Assembly (NCBI GenBank): GCA_017654935.2
Contig: CM065690.1
Location: forward strand, 12,437,862-12,501,861
Source: Phymorhynchus buccinoides
Taxonomy: Eukaryota; Mollusca; Gastropoda; Neogastropoda; Raphitomidae
Direction of reading: 5' to 3'
Length of the DNA stretch: 64,000 nucleotides
In this document: positions 32,010 through 62,112 of the stretch, in pieces
Numbering within the stretch: the first letter of the stretch is position 1
How the letters are laid out: every line of letters begins with the position of its first letter
Position numbers and translations under genes: made by a program
Notes under the pieces: model-generated
Seen by the model: only the letters and a program-made list of their open reading frames with translations
What the model was told of the DNA's origin: nothing
Database searches by the model: none

Positions 32010-32158
32010 TTATTTTCTGACTTTGTATAAGGCGCACCACTCAAATATTTCCCAAATTTCAGATTTTGTTATATTTTCTTACTATTTTATTAGTCATAAG
32101 GCGCAGGGGTCCGAGTCTGGGGAAAAAGTATTGCCTTATAGTCAGAAAAATACGGTAT
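32010..32158 (+). mobile_element. GGACTATAAG-type MITE, compact copy
   Basis: CTGACTTTGTATAAGGCGCA to GCCTTATAGTCAGAAAAATA; shares TTTCAGATTTTGTTATATTT and GGCGCAGGGGTCCGAGTCTG with the 26.1 and 43.1 kb copies. Confidence 0.7.
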
Positions 32159-32801
32159 ATTGTAGGAAGTGGGAGATTGGGTTAGGTGCAAGTGTCTGAA
32201 ATTTCAATCTGTTTTGGCACACAGTACAAACCAGGCTCTCCTTCCTACGCTTTGATGTAAAAGACTAACAAGTTTGTCCAATGTGGGGAAGGATTTTTTT
32301 TATTTTTTATTAAATATCTAGTATTGATACTAGAAGTATCTAGTATTGAGAGGAGAAAAGAATTATGATCATTGTGTGTTCTGTTTAGTTTCATTTCAGA
32401 AGAATCGGCCAAAAACTTTCACTGATTAGATTGATTTATTCACGTTTTGTCACAACCACGTTGATCACGAAGCGGCACCGGAAAGAACTGCAATAACAAC
32501 AACAACAACAACAACAAAAAAACACCAAAAAACCCCCCAATATCATCAAGAACAAAATATCGGCAGACTTGGATTCACTGAAAAAAAGATCACACGTAAC
32601 ACAATGCGGCGTGAAGCGGGAAGACACAACTAAGCCTTGCTGACAATAATAGCAGTAGAATGAAAAGGCAATATCTGAGCGGGTATATCAAAAAGAAAAG
32701 AAAAGAAACACGACTCAGGGGTCAGAGAACGGAACGGGATTCTGAATCGGAAGGCAATGGAAAAAACCCAAAAATGGACCCCTTTTAGTTTATAACTTCT
32801 T

Positions 32802-33145
32802 CTTCTGCGTTTCCGGCTATAAGGCCATAATGGGTCAGGAACCTATGCGTCCGGTTTTCAGTTTTCACTGATCTCCCCGCTGCATAGAGCCGACACATTC
32901 CGAGTTCGGAGGAGCTCATTGAAGAGAGAGAGAGCGAGAGAGAGAGAGAGAGAGAGAGCTACGAAAAGAAAATCTACAAAAAGGCAGGTAAATGGGCCAA
33001 TAAGTCAAAAAGACAGATGACAGAAAGCAAAGGGGCAAAAAGGCAAAGAGAGGGACGGATTAAAGTTATTACAAGCACAGAACTACCAGAAGGCGGGGGA
33101 ACTATTTGCATGAAGATCCCCTCCCCCCACGGGGATAAGGAACGG
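32802..33145 (-). mobile_element. GAAG-tailed repeat, inverse copy
   Basis: Starts with TTCTTCTTCTGCGTTTCC on the + strand (tail) and ends at CCCCACGGGGATAAGG (head). A (GA)n tract lies in the middle. Confidence 0.6.
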
Positions 33146-33234
33146 TCTGCAAAAGATGCCACTTACTCAAGATATAAGAAAGAATGATAGGGCATACAAG
33201 CCCTCATCACTACATGGGTGCATGCAGTGAACAA

Positions 33235-33356
33235 AGCATGATGCTAACTTAGAAGCTCTTCCAATGTCCTATAGGATTTAATAGGACTTTTGGAAGAGCT
33301 TCTAAGTTAGCATGATGCTAAGTCTCATGCTATCTCAACGTGAATACAGGCCCAGG
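33235..33356. mobile_element. Foldback element, left-truncated copy
   Basis: Begins AGCATGATGCTAACTTAGAA and continues through the identical centre to AACGTGAATACAGGCCCAGG. Nearly identical to 53363-53521 over their shared length, implying recent movement. Confidence 0.85.
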
Positions 33357-34291
33357 ACTTTCCATCATAACCCTTGCTAAAATGGTCAATTTAAGAGCAT
33401 GAGAAGAGCCCTGTCTTCAGGCAGTGGTCTGAACCAGCATCAAATTGCCTGAAATCAGGATTCAGACACACCCACATGCACCCCTGTCACTACTACTACA
33501 ACTGCTACTACTACTGCGCCCCCTGCAGACCACACTTCTTCCGGTGAAAGCCAGCAGGTACGGTACTATTTCAAAAGGAATAAAGGCGGTAGACACTACT
33601 TTCCGGATTTCGCCCGGGGATATAGGGGGGGGGGGGGGGGGGGGGGGGGCAAGTGTTGGTGGTGGTTTTCGGGCCACAGCATTACATTTCATTTCACACA
33701 CACGCCACAAAACAACATAGATTAGCACCTCGCCATAAAGAAAATGTGTGTGTGTGTGTGTGGGGGGGGGGGGGGGGAGGGTGGGGGGGGGGGGGGGAGG
33801 ATTGCAAACCAGAATCATGAATGAAAAAAAAAAAATGAAACGTGTCAAAAACCGGACCCCATGCCAATTCAACTCGAGAACGCTGCGAGCGAACGTAACC
33901 TTTAACACTTCTACAGCACACAACAGTTGTAGGTCTTTTTTTAAAATTTCAAATGGATTAACAAATGGTAACGCTCTGACGAATTATTTTAATAAAATAA
34001 GTTTGTTTCTAAAACGTTCCTGCTTTATTACACAGACAAGTGTACCAGAGTTACTTTACAATTTCGTCCCTGAAAAAAAGAAAAAAAGGGACTCGGGAGA
34101 ACCCAACTTACCAACTTTTATTTACAATCCGACCATCATAATTTGCATGTATTGGAAGGTTAGTGTCTTCAATTCTTACTGTAACATTTTACAAGCTATA
34201 TTATAACAAGGGTGCATCTTCTGTACATGGAATGGTCAACATGAGAAAATCTACAATTTCAAATGATTTCTTCAGGACTAGTTTTATATTT

Positions 34292-35215
34292 GTGACCCAC
34301 CCAGAAAGGGACATTAACCCTCTCTAGGACACAGACGCCAAATTCGACCGAATTTTGTCAACTCATGCAGCCCGTAAGCGCCGATTCCGCCCGCTGAACA
34401 CCAGGTCTAGTACGTTCACTTTCACCCTACCCACAATGCAATATACTAAGTTAGTTCTTCCTGTTCCTGACTCTCAGTGGTCCGTTTTTGGTTCTTACAG
34501 CAAGGGAAAGCACCCACTAGTCTTTTTGAACGGATTTTTCGAAGTGACCCCAAATTTTTTTCTTCTTTCCACGTGACGTGACGCAGTATTGACTCGGCGC
34601 GATGCTCGGAGCGCCATTACGGATTTTTTTTATTCCAATTCATGGTTTGTTGTGTGACAGTGTGTTAGCTTTGGAATAATAATATCATCATTGCTATTCA
34701 ATATGCATCTTTCAGAAATGAAATGTGAGTTAGACTTTATTCTGGGTGATTTTTTTAATGAAAATATTTGGTGTGACGTTGGGAGTTAATTCCCATCTCT
34801 CGGGAACTGGGATCGATTCCTGGTTCGAATGGTTGGGCGTCATTGGGTTAAGTGTCAAAATGACCATTCTGAGAAAATGGCACAGTTGAAAACTTCAGAC
34901 AATTCTCTTTCTAATGATGTAAGAACCATTCTTGTTATGAGCATTTAAATTTGGTAGGGTGACTGTCGGCCATTTTGAGAAACCAGTCTTAAGTCTAGCC
35001 TAGCCTAAGAAATTTAATTACAAATTTAAAAACACTTTTTGGAATATTTAGAGACCATATTAAAGGCTAACCTTTATGGATATTAAAGATAAGATGTTAG
35101 AGAGCAGGAAAATACCCATAACTCAATATTGATAAAAATTAGATTTTTGACTTTCCAAGCCTTTTGTGAGAAACTAGCCCAGAGACTTAATGTCCCTTTC
35201 GTGGTGTTGGGTCAC
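34292..35215 (+). mobile_element. CAGCACCACGAAAG-type MITE, split
   Basis: Starts GTGACCCACCCAGAAAGGGA, ends CCCTTTCGTGGTGTTGGGTCAC. Copies of this ~400-bp family with 30-bp inverted ends: 19890-20292, 20797-21219, partial at 15772-16000 and 24495-24733. Internal phrases: AGACAATTCTCTTTCTAATG, AAAGATAAGATGTTAGAGAA. Confidence 0.75.
34314..34851 (+). mobile_element. TTAA-flanked element, second type, nested in a CAGCACCACGAAAG MITE
   Basis: Splits the host phrase GGGACATTAAGTGTC; TTAA is present at both junctions (34314 and 34848). Ends are TTAACCCTCTCTAGG and GTCATTGGGTTAA. About 538 bp, no coding capacity recognised. Confidence 0.65.
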
Positions 35216-35528
35216 ATATACTGAATCCATACAAATGATCTTGCAGCTTTGTGCTCTGAAAAGGTACGGTTTGTAATCTTATTCCTGAAACGATTATTAA
35301 TATTAGTTGATTAAGCTTTATAATATGCATGATAAAAAAAACAGACAACACAAACCAATCTCGTTAAATGCAAGGTTTTGTTTGTCTTGAGGCAGTTATA
35401 AATCTGACAGAATTAAATGAGGGCTTCAGACATTTGCGATTTTAATGCTCTGAAGCTTACACAATTACTATAAGCCAGAGATGGACTATGATTAGAAAGC
35501 AAAACAGTATAATGTCGCTTCAATCCAC

Positions 35529-36016
35529 TTAACCCTTTCAATGCTAGCCATTCCTCAGCAAACATTTACCGTAACTTTACCCGGATAGAGAAAAGATTTT
35601 GTCTGCAATATTGGGGATTCCTCTGTGACGTGCATAACATAGGGCCTGTCCTTACCTCCTAAAATGAAGAACATAAGGTCACTGGATACCAGACCCTTAT
35701 ATGATGCCTTTCAGTGACATGGGTGTTAAACCCTTTCACCACCAAAGTTGCATTTTAGCACCACAGTGATTTAACGCCTATGTCACTAAAAGGCATCAAA
35801 TTGGGGTCTATTATCCAAAGACCCTGTTGTCTTAGTTTTGGGAAGTAAGGATATACCTTATTTTATATATGTCACAGAAGAATCCCCAATACTGCAGAAG
35901 GATTTTGTTCTCTACCCAGGTAAATCTGATGGAAGTTTTTGGCTGAAATATGGCTGGCGGTGAAAGGGTTAAATCAGTGTGGTGCCAAGAGGCGACAGTG
36001 GCGATGAAAGGGTTAA
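35529..36016 (+). mobile_element. TTAA-flanked MITE (CCCTTTCACCGCC family) with a second copy nested inside
   Basis: Outer element: TTAACCCTTTCAATGC at 35529 and GATGAAAGGGTTAA ending 36016. An inverse copy (35726-35972) sits in it at a TTAA that is present on both sides of the insert. TTAA target choice with CCCTTT ends is the hallmark of piggyBac-type transposition (family knowledge). Together they form a natural inverted repeat. Confidence 0.8.
35726..35972 (-). mobile_element. Nested inverse TTAA MITE
   Basis: About 247 bp, TTAAACCCTTTCACCACC to GGCGGTGAAAGGGTTAA, with the family core CAATACTGCAG and ACCCAGGTAAATNTGATGGA read inversely. Confidence 0.8.
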
Positions 36017-36442
36017 CAAAGGAGTCGGTACAGTCTGCTTGAAATGTTATCTCTTCTTTTTTTTTACGTGCGCTGAAATAAATAAAAGGTTGATGATCAT
36101 GTGACATTGGCAAATGCTTTTGTTGTATCATCATCTATTTCACAAAGAAAAAACAAAACAAAACAACAAAAAACCCTGGTCAATCAAAAACGAACAAGAA
36201 CAACCAGTCAACATTGTTAATATTAGTATAGTATGAAAGTAGCGTTAATGTTAATCAACGACATCATTCGTGTCGATTGAACTGAAAAAAAAAGTTTCAA
36301 GGTCAAGGAGTTCACGGTTCACTTCGCATGACCCACACAGCTGTACATACAGGGTACCCCAGAGACAGACAGACGGGAGGGGGGGTTCCAATGAATATGT
36401 ACAGTACACTTACGGTTATTTATTTTTTTCATTTTATTTGGT

Positions 36443-36575
36443 TTAAAGACCCCGAACGTCACGTGTCAAAATCACGGTTTCCACGTGTTTTCCCTCTTAT
36501 AGCTAGTAAGAAGGAATCTTAAGAAATCTTCCAAGAATAAGAGGGAATGTGACATGTGACATGCGGAGTCTTTAA
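36443..36575 (+). mobile_element. TTAA-bounded CACGTG MITE, copy 2
   Basis: TTAAAGACCCCGAACGTCAC to GACATGCGGAGTCTTTAA; inner CTTAAGAAATCTTCC palindrome. Confidence 0.75.
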
Positions 36576-37224
36576 CAGACCAGCACCCCACTATCTTAGT
36601 ATCTACAGTGAGTATATTATATCTGTTGAAAAGAAAATTGTGACCCCCCCCCCCACCCCCGCCCGCTTTTTCAAACAGCCAAAACAAAGGTGTTTTTTAA
36701 AAGGGAGAATGCAAAGGGCCACTATTAAAAATTAAAAAAAATGGTACAAATGAAGAAGCCGAAGGGAAAAAAACAAAAACAGACAGAGAGGGGCGAACCC
36801 CTTTCAAAAGAGAGAATTGTCCGACAACAATGGAAAGAAAATCTTTTATGCAGTCGTTTGTATCAAATGTTTCAAGACTTGTGAAACCGCGACACACACA
36901 CACACAAAAGTGAGCAAGAGTTACTACTCTACCCTACTCCTAAATTCTGACTACTCTCTTTCTTTCTTTGCAACCTGCAAAAAAACCTCAGAATTAAAAT
37001 AAAACAAACAACTGAATGCATCCCTTGTTTTATGCTGGACAACTGAGGACTTGGTCAAAGCTACAAGAAGACGATTCATTGGCAGGCCTGAAGCTTTGGT
37101 TTGGCTGACACAAAACATGCGTAAATCTGACACTGATACGTGCATTCGTTACAGACACTCTATTCTGTTTGCTACCGCTACTACTAACTACTATAATCTC
37201 TTGAGAAATGAGACAGTCGATTCT

Positions 37225-37475
37225 TTAACCCTTTCACCGCCAGCCATATTTCAGCCACAAATTTCCATTAAATTTATCTGGGTAGAGAACAAAAATCCAT
37301 CTGCAGTATTGGGGATTCTTCTGTGACATATGCACACAAAATAAGGTCTATCCTTACTTCCCAAAACTAAGACAATAGGGTCTTTGGATAATAGACCCCA
37401 ATTTGATGCCTTTTAGTGACATAGGTGTTAAATCACTGTGGTGCTAAAGTGCGACTTTGGCGGTGAAAGGGTTAA
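37225..37475 (+). mobile_element. TTAA-flanked MITE, CCCTTTCACCGCC family
   Basis: 251 bp, perfect-looking ends TTAACCCTTTCACCGCCA and TTGGCGGTGAAAGGGTTAA. Core: CTGCAGTATTGGGGATTCTT, GACAATAGGGTCTTTGGATA. Confidence 0.85.
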
Positions 37476-37956
37476 CTTTTTCGCAACACGTTGCGAGCAT
37501 AGTCGCAACACCCGACTATACCGTTTGCCGATGCGTTTGCGAGAATGATAGCAACACTCATATCTTCCCTGAGGACGCGTTGCTGCGAGCACGCTCGCAA
37601 TGGTTTTTTAAAGAGCAACCGGGGCCGAATGTTTGGTAGAACTCTTAAACCAATGGTGTTAAGAGTAATAAATTTGACCCCTCCCACATCGTCTGATGCA
37701 GTGACCAAGTAAGTGGATAACAGTAAAATCTTATTGGTTAAATTGTGCACAAGATCAACTGACCCCACCTACTTTTTCAGTCACGGGGTTTGCCTGTAGT
37801 AAGGCATGGAATTTCTATGATAGGACAGTGACGTAGCTGCTTTCAACTTGTTCAGTTGAACACAAAAATAACGAATTAGTTTGCAAAATTTATATTATGT
37901 ATAAAGATAACAGATGAATCTACAGATTCAAAAAGAAAGTCACTGTGATCTTCTCC

Positions 37957-38077
37957 TTAAAAGACCCACCACGTCACGTGTCAAAATCATGGTTTTCACG
38001 TGTTTTCCCTCCTATAGCTGCTACGAAATCTTCCAAGCATAAGAGGGAATGTGACACGTGACGTGGGGGGTCTTTAA
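37957..38077 (+). mobile_element. TTAA-bounded CACGTG MITE, copy 3
   Basis: TTAAAAGACCCACCACGTCA to CACGTGACGTGGGGGGTCTTTAA. Confidence 0.8.
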
Positions 38078-38862
38078 AGAGAATGTATTGAAAAGGGTCG
38101 CAATCGGCTGTCCCCGAGGGAATGTTCATGCCCTCACTGTGGTGTGCTGACCACAGCTGTTTCGGGAGGAACATTTAGTTTATCTATATTTTCAGAAGTT
38201 GTTTCAAGCCAACTTTAGTTTGCCATAAGTTGCTTTTCATAAATTACAATCACGAATATGTTGTAGTATGTGACTAAATTACTTATATTCAGTGGATATT
38301 GCTAGATGTTCACTCATGGGCAATTTTATTTATGTTTGTGTTTTATTCAAGAACATTTTCTACTAAATATGTTGCATGATACTGCTCAACAAAATAAGTT
38401 TTTACCATAAATCTGATGGAAGAAATATATTCAAAATACAATGAAGAACATACAGCCCAAATATTTTTACAAGCAAAAGCTTGGTGCAGTTTTTATCTAA
38501 GATTTTTAAATTCAGTCTTTTAACTAAATAGCTTGATTTTGTATGGGGTGGAACAGCTGTGGACATGACGGCACACGGCGCATCGAGAAGGGTTGTGTTC
38601 AAAGTGTTAAAAAGAAGTTTCAAGCCCTCCTGTTTTCGTCACCGCTTTCTCTCATCTTCTTCTTCTCGAAGCAAAAGAAGAACCAGGGTCTGGGTGGGAG
38701 GGGGGATAATTTGAAGGGGCCAATGCGAGGACAAGAATTAATCTGGTGCTTTACGCAACCCTATCCCTCTCCCCTTCCAATTTATTATTATTGCATGGAA
38801 AAGTTTCCCCCAGAGATGCAACATTCTGCCGTTCTCGGGAGAGGGAGAGGTTTGGGATCAGC

Positions 38863-39184
38863 CTACCTCCCCTCATGGGGATACTGGGGGATTTTTGTAT
38901 AAACAGTTCACCCATCTGGAAGTTCTGTGCTTGTAACTTCTAATCTGTCACACTCTTTGACTCTGCCTTTTCCCCTTGCTTACTGTCATCTACTATCTTT
39001 CTGCCTTACCGGTCCATTTTCCTGCCTTTTTTTCAAATCACTTTCAAAAAGATTTCCTCCAGCCGAAGTCGGACTTGCTGGGGCCTAACTATTTCTTAAA
39101 TAGGCGCATAACGGCCGGCAGCATGACGCATCTGCACTCATAATTGACAGGAAACTGTCTGAGAGGTTGAAGAAGAAGAAGGAG
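38863..39184 (+). mobile_element. GAAG-tailed repeat
   Basis: Closely parallels 27606-27932: GGGGATACTGGGGGATTTTT, CTTGTAACTTCTAATCTGTC, CCAGCCGAAGTCGGACTTGC, tail GTTGAAGAAGAAGGAG. Confidence 0.65.
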
Positions 39185-39189
39185 CAGCC

Positions 39190-42100
39190 TACCGAGGATT
39201 ATTTTCCGTAAAACTGAGTGAAAGAAGAGATTTGAAGGTTGTAGGCATGAGTGGGGTGGGGGTGGGGGTGGGGGACTGTGGTCTAAAGTACAAGCTTGCC
39301 AAGCAACAGGCAGGGAGGACAAAACAGGCAAAAATAATATTAATAATAATAATAATATCATTTTATTAAAGAAAATGTTTTCCTTTGTGTCAGAATATCA
39401 ATCTGCATTTGGCACACATATATAACAAGCGGAAATAATTAAGGGGAGTAATTTCATGGTGTGTGGGAGTGATCTTGCCTAATTCAATCGTTCAAACAAG
39501 GGGAAGTTACTCGACCATCAGGTAGATCCCCAAGCTCTCGCCTCGTGTGCTTAAGTAGACTTACAATCACTTAGAACACCATGTGTCATTATAAAATTGA
39601 TATTATTTTGTTATATTTACGTCACATTTTGCAAGTTCTATCAGTTTGTGGATACTGGCCACCCCTCATTTTTCTAACAAAAAAAATGTTTGCAAGAAAT
39701 GGAAGCAACAGTGGTGAATCCATATTTTGCACCAAATGTTTTGCCAACAATTCTTTTCTTCTTTTTTTCCATAAGAGAAGAGAACAAAAAGTGAGGCCAT
39801 TCCACGCCAGCCAAAATACTGAACAGAAAAATTTGAGGTGAACAGAACTCACAAAAAGCTTTACATACTCACAAGGGTAAATCAAAAGCAGATTACATCA
39901 TAGTAGATGCCGATATGACACAAGACGATATTATCCAAAAATGGCGATGATGATGATGTTGACAAATGACGACCGACAAAATGGAAGCCTTCAAAATGTC
40001 ATGATTAAATTAACCCCCCCACGGAGAGGTCACACAGCATGTCCCGCTACGCTACGGTTACAGCTACGGGCTACACAAATATAGACTAGTTTCATACACG
40101 TGTGATAAATGCCTTACAATCAATTACACGGAAATACGTTGCCTACATTGCTGGCATATGACTTATCTTCTCCCATCCCACCACCCTTCACCAAATCTTG
40201 TCATTATGACGCTATTTATAACAAGTATATCCCTGCAAATTCTTCTTAAAAATGACTAAAAGACTGATCAAATTAACCAGCCCAAAAAATCATTGCAGTC
40301 GCTTCGTAAGTTTAAAAAGAAAAATCTTCAACACAAAAGCTGGCCAGGGTGGTTTATCAATAAACTAATGGAAACAAAATCAAAAAAATCAATTGGAATC
40401 ATTAATACACAAAATCCTAAAGGGTTAAATTGCAACACAAAAATAAAATAAGAAGGCACAGGTCCCCCCCCACCCAAAAAAAAAAGAGAGAAAGCAAGCC
40501 ACACAGATGACGATACACCCGTTATCATTATATATATATTTTTAATTTATTTTTTTAGGAGAAATATGATTTCTATATATTTTTTTTTATATTATATGTT
40601 CTGTATAAAATTCAACACAAACACACTTTGGGATTTTAAATGATACAAAAAAAAGGAAAGAAAGGAACTGGATCTTTATTGTGGTGAATATATATTTTAT
40701 ATTAACGAGGGGTGCCTGCCAGAACAGTCTATCTGTGTTCTTTATTCCTTTTGAAATAGACTTCTGGCAGGCAAGCCCTAAGTTGTAAGAATTTTTTTTT
40801 TAACATTTTTTAAAATCTCTATATTCTACTGTTATTACTATAATTATTCAATTATTATAAACAGCAAAGAACAATGAGAATCATCAAGTTGAAAAAACCC
40901 CCCAACCCAATTTTGGGTTGGGGTTTAAGAAAAGCTTCAAAACGTAAAACCCCCCAAAATCATATAACACAATTTAAAAAAACAACAACGAAATAACCCA
41001 AACCAAGAATATTTTCATGTCATTCACGTCAATCAGAAACATTTCAAAATTATTGATAAAGCTTTCTTAGAATAGACTTGCACCCGATAGCACAAAAAAA
41101 AAAAAAATCTTCAGCTTCATCGAAAACAGTACATTACACTAGAATATGAGCTGTGGATCTTTGCACATGAGGAAAAGAGAACAAAACGGAGACTCTTTCA
41201 AAGACTAGCGAGGTCAAATGGGGGTCAGGTCAAGGGGTTAACCAATCAGGGAACACGGTTGGTCCCTTCTATACTCGTTTCTTTCCGATTTTTTTGGGTG
41301 TGGTCTCTTTCAAAAATGGAGAGCAACAATCCTGGAACGAGTCGAGGTTTTTTTTTCATTTCCTGTTAAACGAGCTTACCGGTGAAAGTTTAGCGTTGAA
41401 TATTAAATGTATACTAAACTTTTAAAGTGTGTGTGTGTGAGAGAGTGAGTGTGTGTGTGTGTGTGTGTTCATGTGCTGAAAGTTTTGCGTTAATACTAAG
41501 AGTATATTAAACGTTTAAAGTGTGTGTGTTGTGTGTGTGTGCGAGTGTGTGTGTGTGTGCACGAGTGCTTGTGGATGATGCTAGTATCTGCACACACTCG
41601 TACTGGTGCGCTCAAGTGCAAACATTTTTCATTTCATCAACCTCTTCCCTGCATGAACATTCAATCTTTACTGTCACCACCGAGGTCACGGCAAACACAA
41701 TCCCCTAGAAGAGACAATACAAATATTGGACAATCCAGTTGTCAGTGATGTACCGAGGATCGAAAAGTGATAGGACAAACTGTCCTGAGACAAGAGAAAT
41801 CAATAGGACAATGTCCTGGCTCTTGCAGAAAACAAAGCGTGCCAGTGTTAAAAATTCAGACAGTTGTTCTGACAGGGGAGAACACAATAGGACATTTTTA
41901 GTTTTAATCGGTCAATGGCCTATGACCCGGGACCTCGGGACATCACCGAGTTGTTATTTCTGGCCTAAGCGTGGCAACAGTACGCTATACAGGTTCCATG
42001 CTATTCTTCTTCGACTACAATTATCCACAGTAGTAGAAGTTGTCTGCATACAATGCGCTTTGTGTTTGTGTAATTTGGTGTGTGTGTGTGTGTGTGTAAA

Positions 42101-43090
42101 CATTTGTGTGTGTGTGTGTGTGTATGATTGTATTGTGTGTAAACATTTGTGCATGTGTGTGTGTGAGTGCGTGTTTGTGTTATGTGTACACATTTGTACG
42201 TGTATGTTGTGTGTGTGTGTGTGTGTGTGTGTGTGAGTGTATATGTGTTTGTGTCTGCGCACGCGCATGCATATGTGTTTGAACATGAGTGTCTTTGAAC
42301 GCAAAAAAAATAAAAATTGTTCGTCCATTTCCTTTACCCATCTTCCCCTAAGTTAAACAATGATTGTAACGGCTTTGACAACAGGACTTTTGACAATTTA
42401 AATGCATGCTCGCTGATGTGTTGACTAGTCGGGTAAGTTACATCTTGAAAACAGAGATGTGGTATATAAATGAACACTGGACTTTCATCGCTAACACACA
42501 CACACACAAAAAGGCAGCAACCGCATCAAAAAGTGTTTCTAAATCTTAGCAGCTAAAAACGAACACACACACACACGCTCTCTCTCTCATTCTAATACCA
42601 GTACTACAGGCAGAAAGTGAACTTAATCCATTTTAGACCATCAAATATTTATATAAAAAAACCATGAAACAAACAAAACCACACCTAAATTGTGCGCAAA
42701 AAAATTTGTACCTTCACACCGCAGTGCTAGACAAAAAATACAACAACAAACTCTCAAGACATCAAAACCCTTCCCATGTACGAAAACTCTGGAACTGAAA
42801 GGCCGATTAAATGCTACGTGCTATTTTTTTTTCCCTTGACCGTTTCTGGTGCGACGAACGAAAGCGCCTCGATTTGTTAGCAACAACAGACTTGCGACTG
42901 TAAGGAAAAAACAGTCCACAAACGCATCCATTAAATAATATCCATGGATTGCTCTGTTCTAACGATGACAAGAAAACAAAATTCATTGCGGAAAGCGGTG
43001 TTTTTAACAAAAAATAGAAAATAAACATCTTCTTGCTCACTGCACTTATCGTCATGACCAACGTTCCGATTCACACCAAAATCAACATAA
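39190..43090. other. AT-rich stretch with simple repeats only
   Basis: Holds a small palindrome (CCCCAACCCAA/TTGGGTTGGGG near 40900), a roughly 118-bp near-duplication around 41390-41525 (TTTAAAGTGTGTGTG blocks), (GT)n at 42080-42240, and the hairpin at 40711. It could be part of a long CLIC 3' UTR, but nothing proves it. Confidence 0.4.
40711..40773. other. Hairpin, 18-bp stem, pre-miRNA-like size
   Basis: TGCCTGCCAGAA pairs with TTCTGGCAGGCA; after a 2-base bulge GTCTAT pairs with ATAGAC; loop about 23 bases. On the - strand the loop contains GGAATAAAG, a canonical poly(A) signal motif, 3.6 kb downstream of the CLIC stop. The stem is shorter than most animal pre-miRNAs. Confidence 0.35.
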
Positions 43091-43099
43091 AACTAAATT

Positions 43100-43660
43100 T
43101 ACCATATTTTTCGGACTATAGAGTTTAAGGCGCACCTTTGTATAAGGCGCAACCCCTAAAATTTACCCAAATTTCAGATTTTGTTACTATATTTTCTTAC
43201 TAATTCAGTCTTGAGTAGCTGAAATGAGTAGCTTTGGTGCAAATGGGAATGATTACCCGGATGAAGGGAGCCACACATCCGGTTATAATAAAGGGAGGTA
43301 GTACTTCCGGTATATGAGTGGCTCCCCTTTTGTTTATGGGGTATCTAAGTGCATTTGCACTTTAGGTTTTCCAACCGATTAATGTGCATGCTATTGTTTT
43401 CAGTACTGGTACAGCATGGTTATAATAGATACGTAGTTTTATTCATTAAACCATCAAATAATGTTCACTGAAAATGAGTAGTAATCAAGAATTAAAGAGC
43501 ATTATTTTCAGTTTTGAAGAGTAGTAGAGGTCCAAACTGAGTAGAATACTACTCGAAAAGAGTAGAGTAAACAGGTCTGCTAATTCATCAGTCACATTAT
43601 AAGGCGCAGGGGTCCGAGTCTGGTGAAGAAGTATCGCCTTATAGTCCGAAAAACATGGTA
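43100..43660 (+). mobile_element. GGACTATAAG-type MITE with an insert flanked by an 8-bp direct repeat
   Basis: Ends TACCATATTTTTCGGACTAT and ATAGTCCGAAAAACATGGTA. Between them CTAATTCA occurs at 43200-43207 and 43580-43587, flanking about 372 bp that is not in the other copies. Part of the insert recurs at 44858-44990 (CAGACCTGTTTAC, AGCTGAAATGAGTAG). An 8-bp duplication is typical of hAT transposition (family knowledge). Confidence 0.7.
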
Positions 43661-44400
43661 GTTTGCTGGTAGGGCATTGCACTGTTGGGTTCCAATAAAA
43701 AAAAAATTGGGGGAACAAGAAACCTTCTTTGAAAAGTGGAGGGCAACTAGTGTGGAAAGTGCATAGTGCAAATCTTAAGCGTGTGTGGTTGTGTATGTGT
43801 ATATATGCGTGTAGGAGTACAGGCAACTTGTGCGTGCAACAAATAAGCAGAGCTCTCTCTCTCTCTCTCTCTCTTTATTCCTCCTTAGTATCATGACCCA
43901 CTCCCCATAATACCCAAGAACTAAAACAAGGGTACGCTTAGAACGCCCTCGTGACAAGAGAGCAATGACCTGTCTGTAGTACACGTGTATATTTCATCAA
44001 CTGCTCGTTACCAATTTGGACACTAAAGCGCCTCCCCATCCAGTCCCACCCCGACCTTTAACTCCCCACCCCAAACTTTTAAACTCAAAATTAAAGCTTT
44101 CAAACCCAGCCGACGCATCAGTGCTCAAATGACAGGAAAATGTCTGGACGAGCGATCGACGAAGAACACACAAAAAAAGCTTTCGATCCTTTTCAAGCTC
44201 TCCCCTCTACACCCCCAAAATGTCTTATAACATTCAAGCCGCCATCAATCATTCTTCCAACCCATGCAAAGAGTCAGAATCATTCCGCAAAGAATTTCTT
44301 TTCAACACCCCCCCCCCCCCCCCCCCAATTTTTTTATTTTTTTTAAATTGAAAAGAGACAAGAGAACAAAAAAACAGAACCAAACTCCAACGCAAAACTT

Positions 44401-61993
<17,593 letters not shown>

Positions 61994-62039
61994 TTTGATC
62001 GCCTAATCACAAAATCGAGTCAAACACTTCGGATTTTTC

Positions 62040-62112
62040 AGGCAGTGACGCAGAGCCTCGCCCAATCTAGTCTCCTACTGCACATGCGCAAGACCGTGTC
62101 CGGTCACGTGAT
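62040..62112 (-). promoter_or_regulatory. TATA-less promoter-like element cluster upstream of CLIC exon 1
   Basis: About 50-120 bases upstream of the CLIC ATG, read on the - strand, there is an E-box CACGTG (62105-62110), an NRF-1-like TGCGCATGTGCA (62079-62090) and an inverted CCAAT box (62062-62066), in a locally CpG-rich stretch. No TATA box. This arrangement is typical of housekeeping animal promoters; the start site itself is inferred. Confidence 0.5.

Noticed and set aside
41739..42236. 165-codon + strand open frame
   Set aside because: Second half is a (GT)n translation and the first half matches no family I recognise; no splice or start context support.
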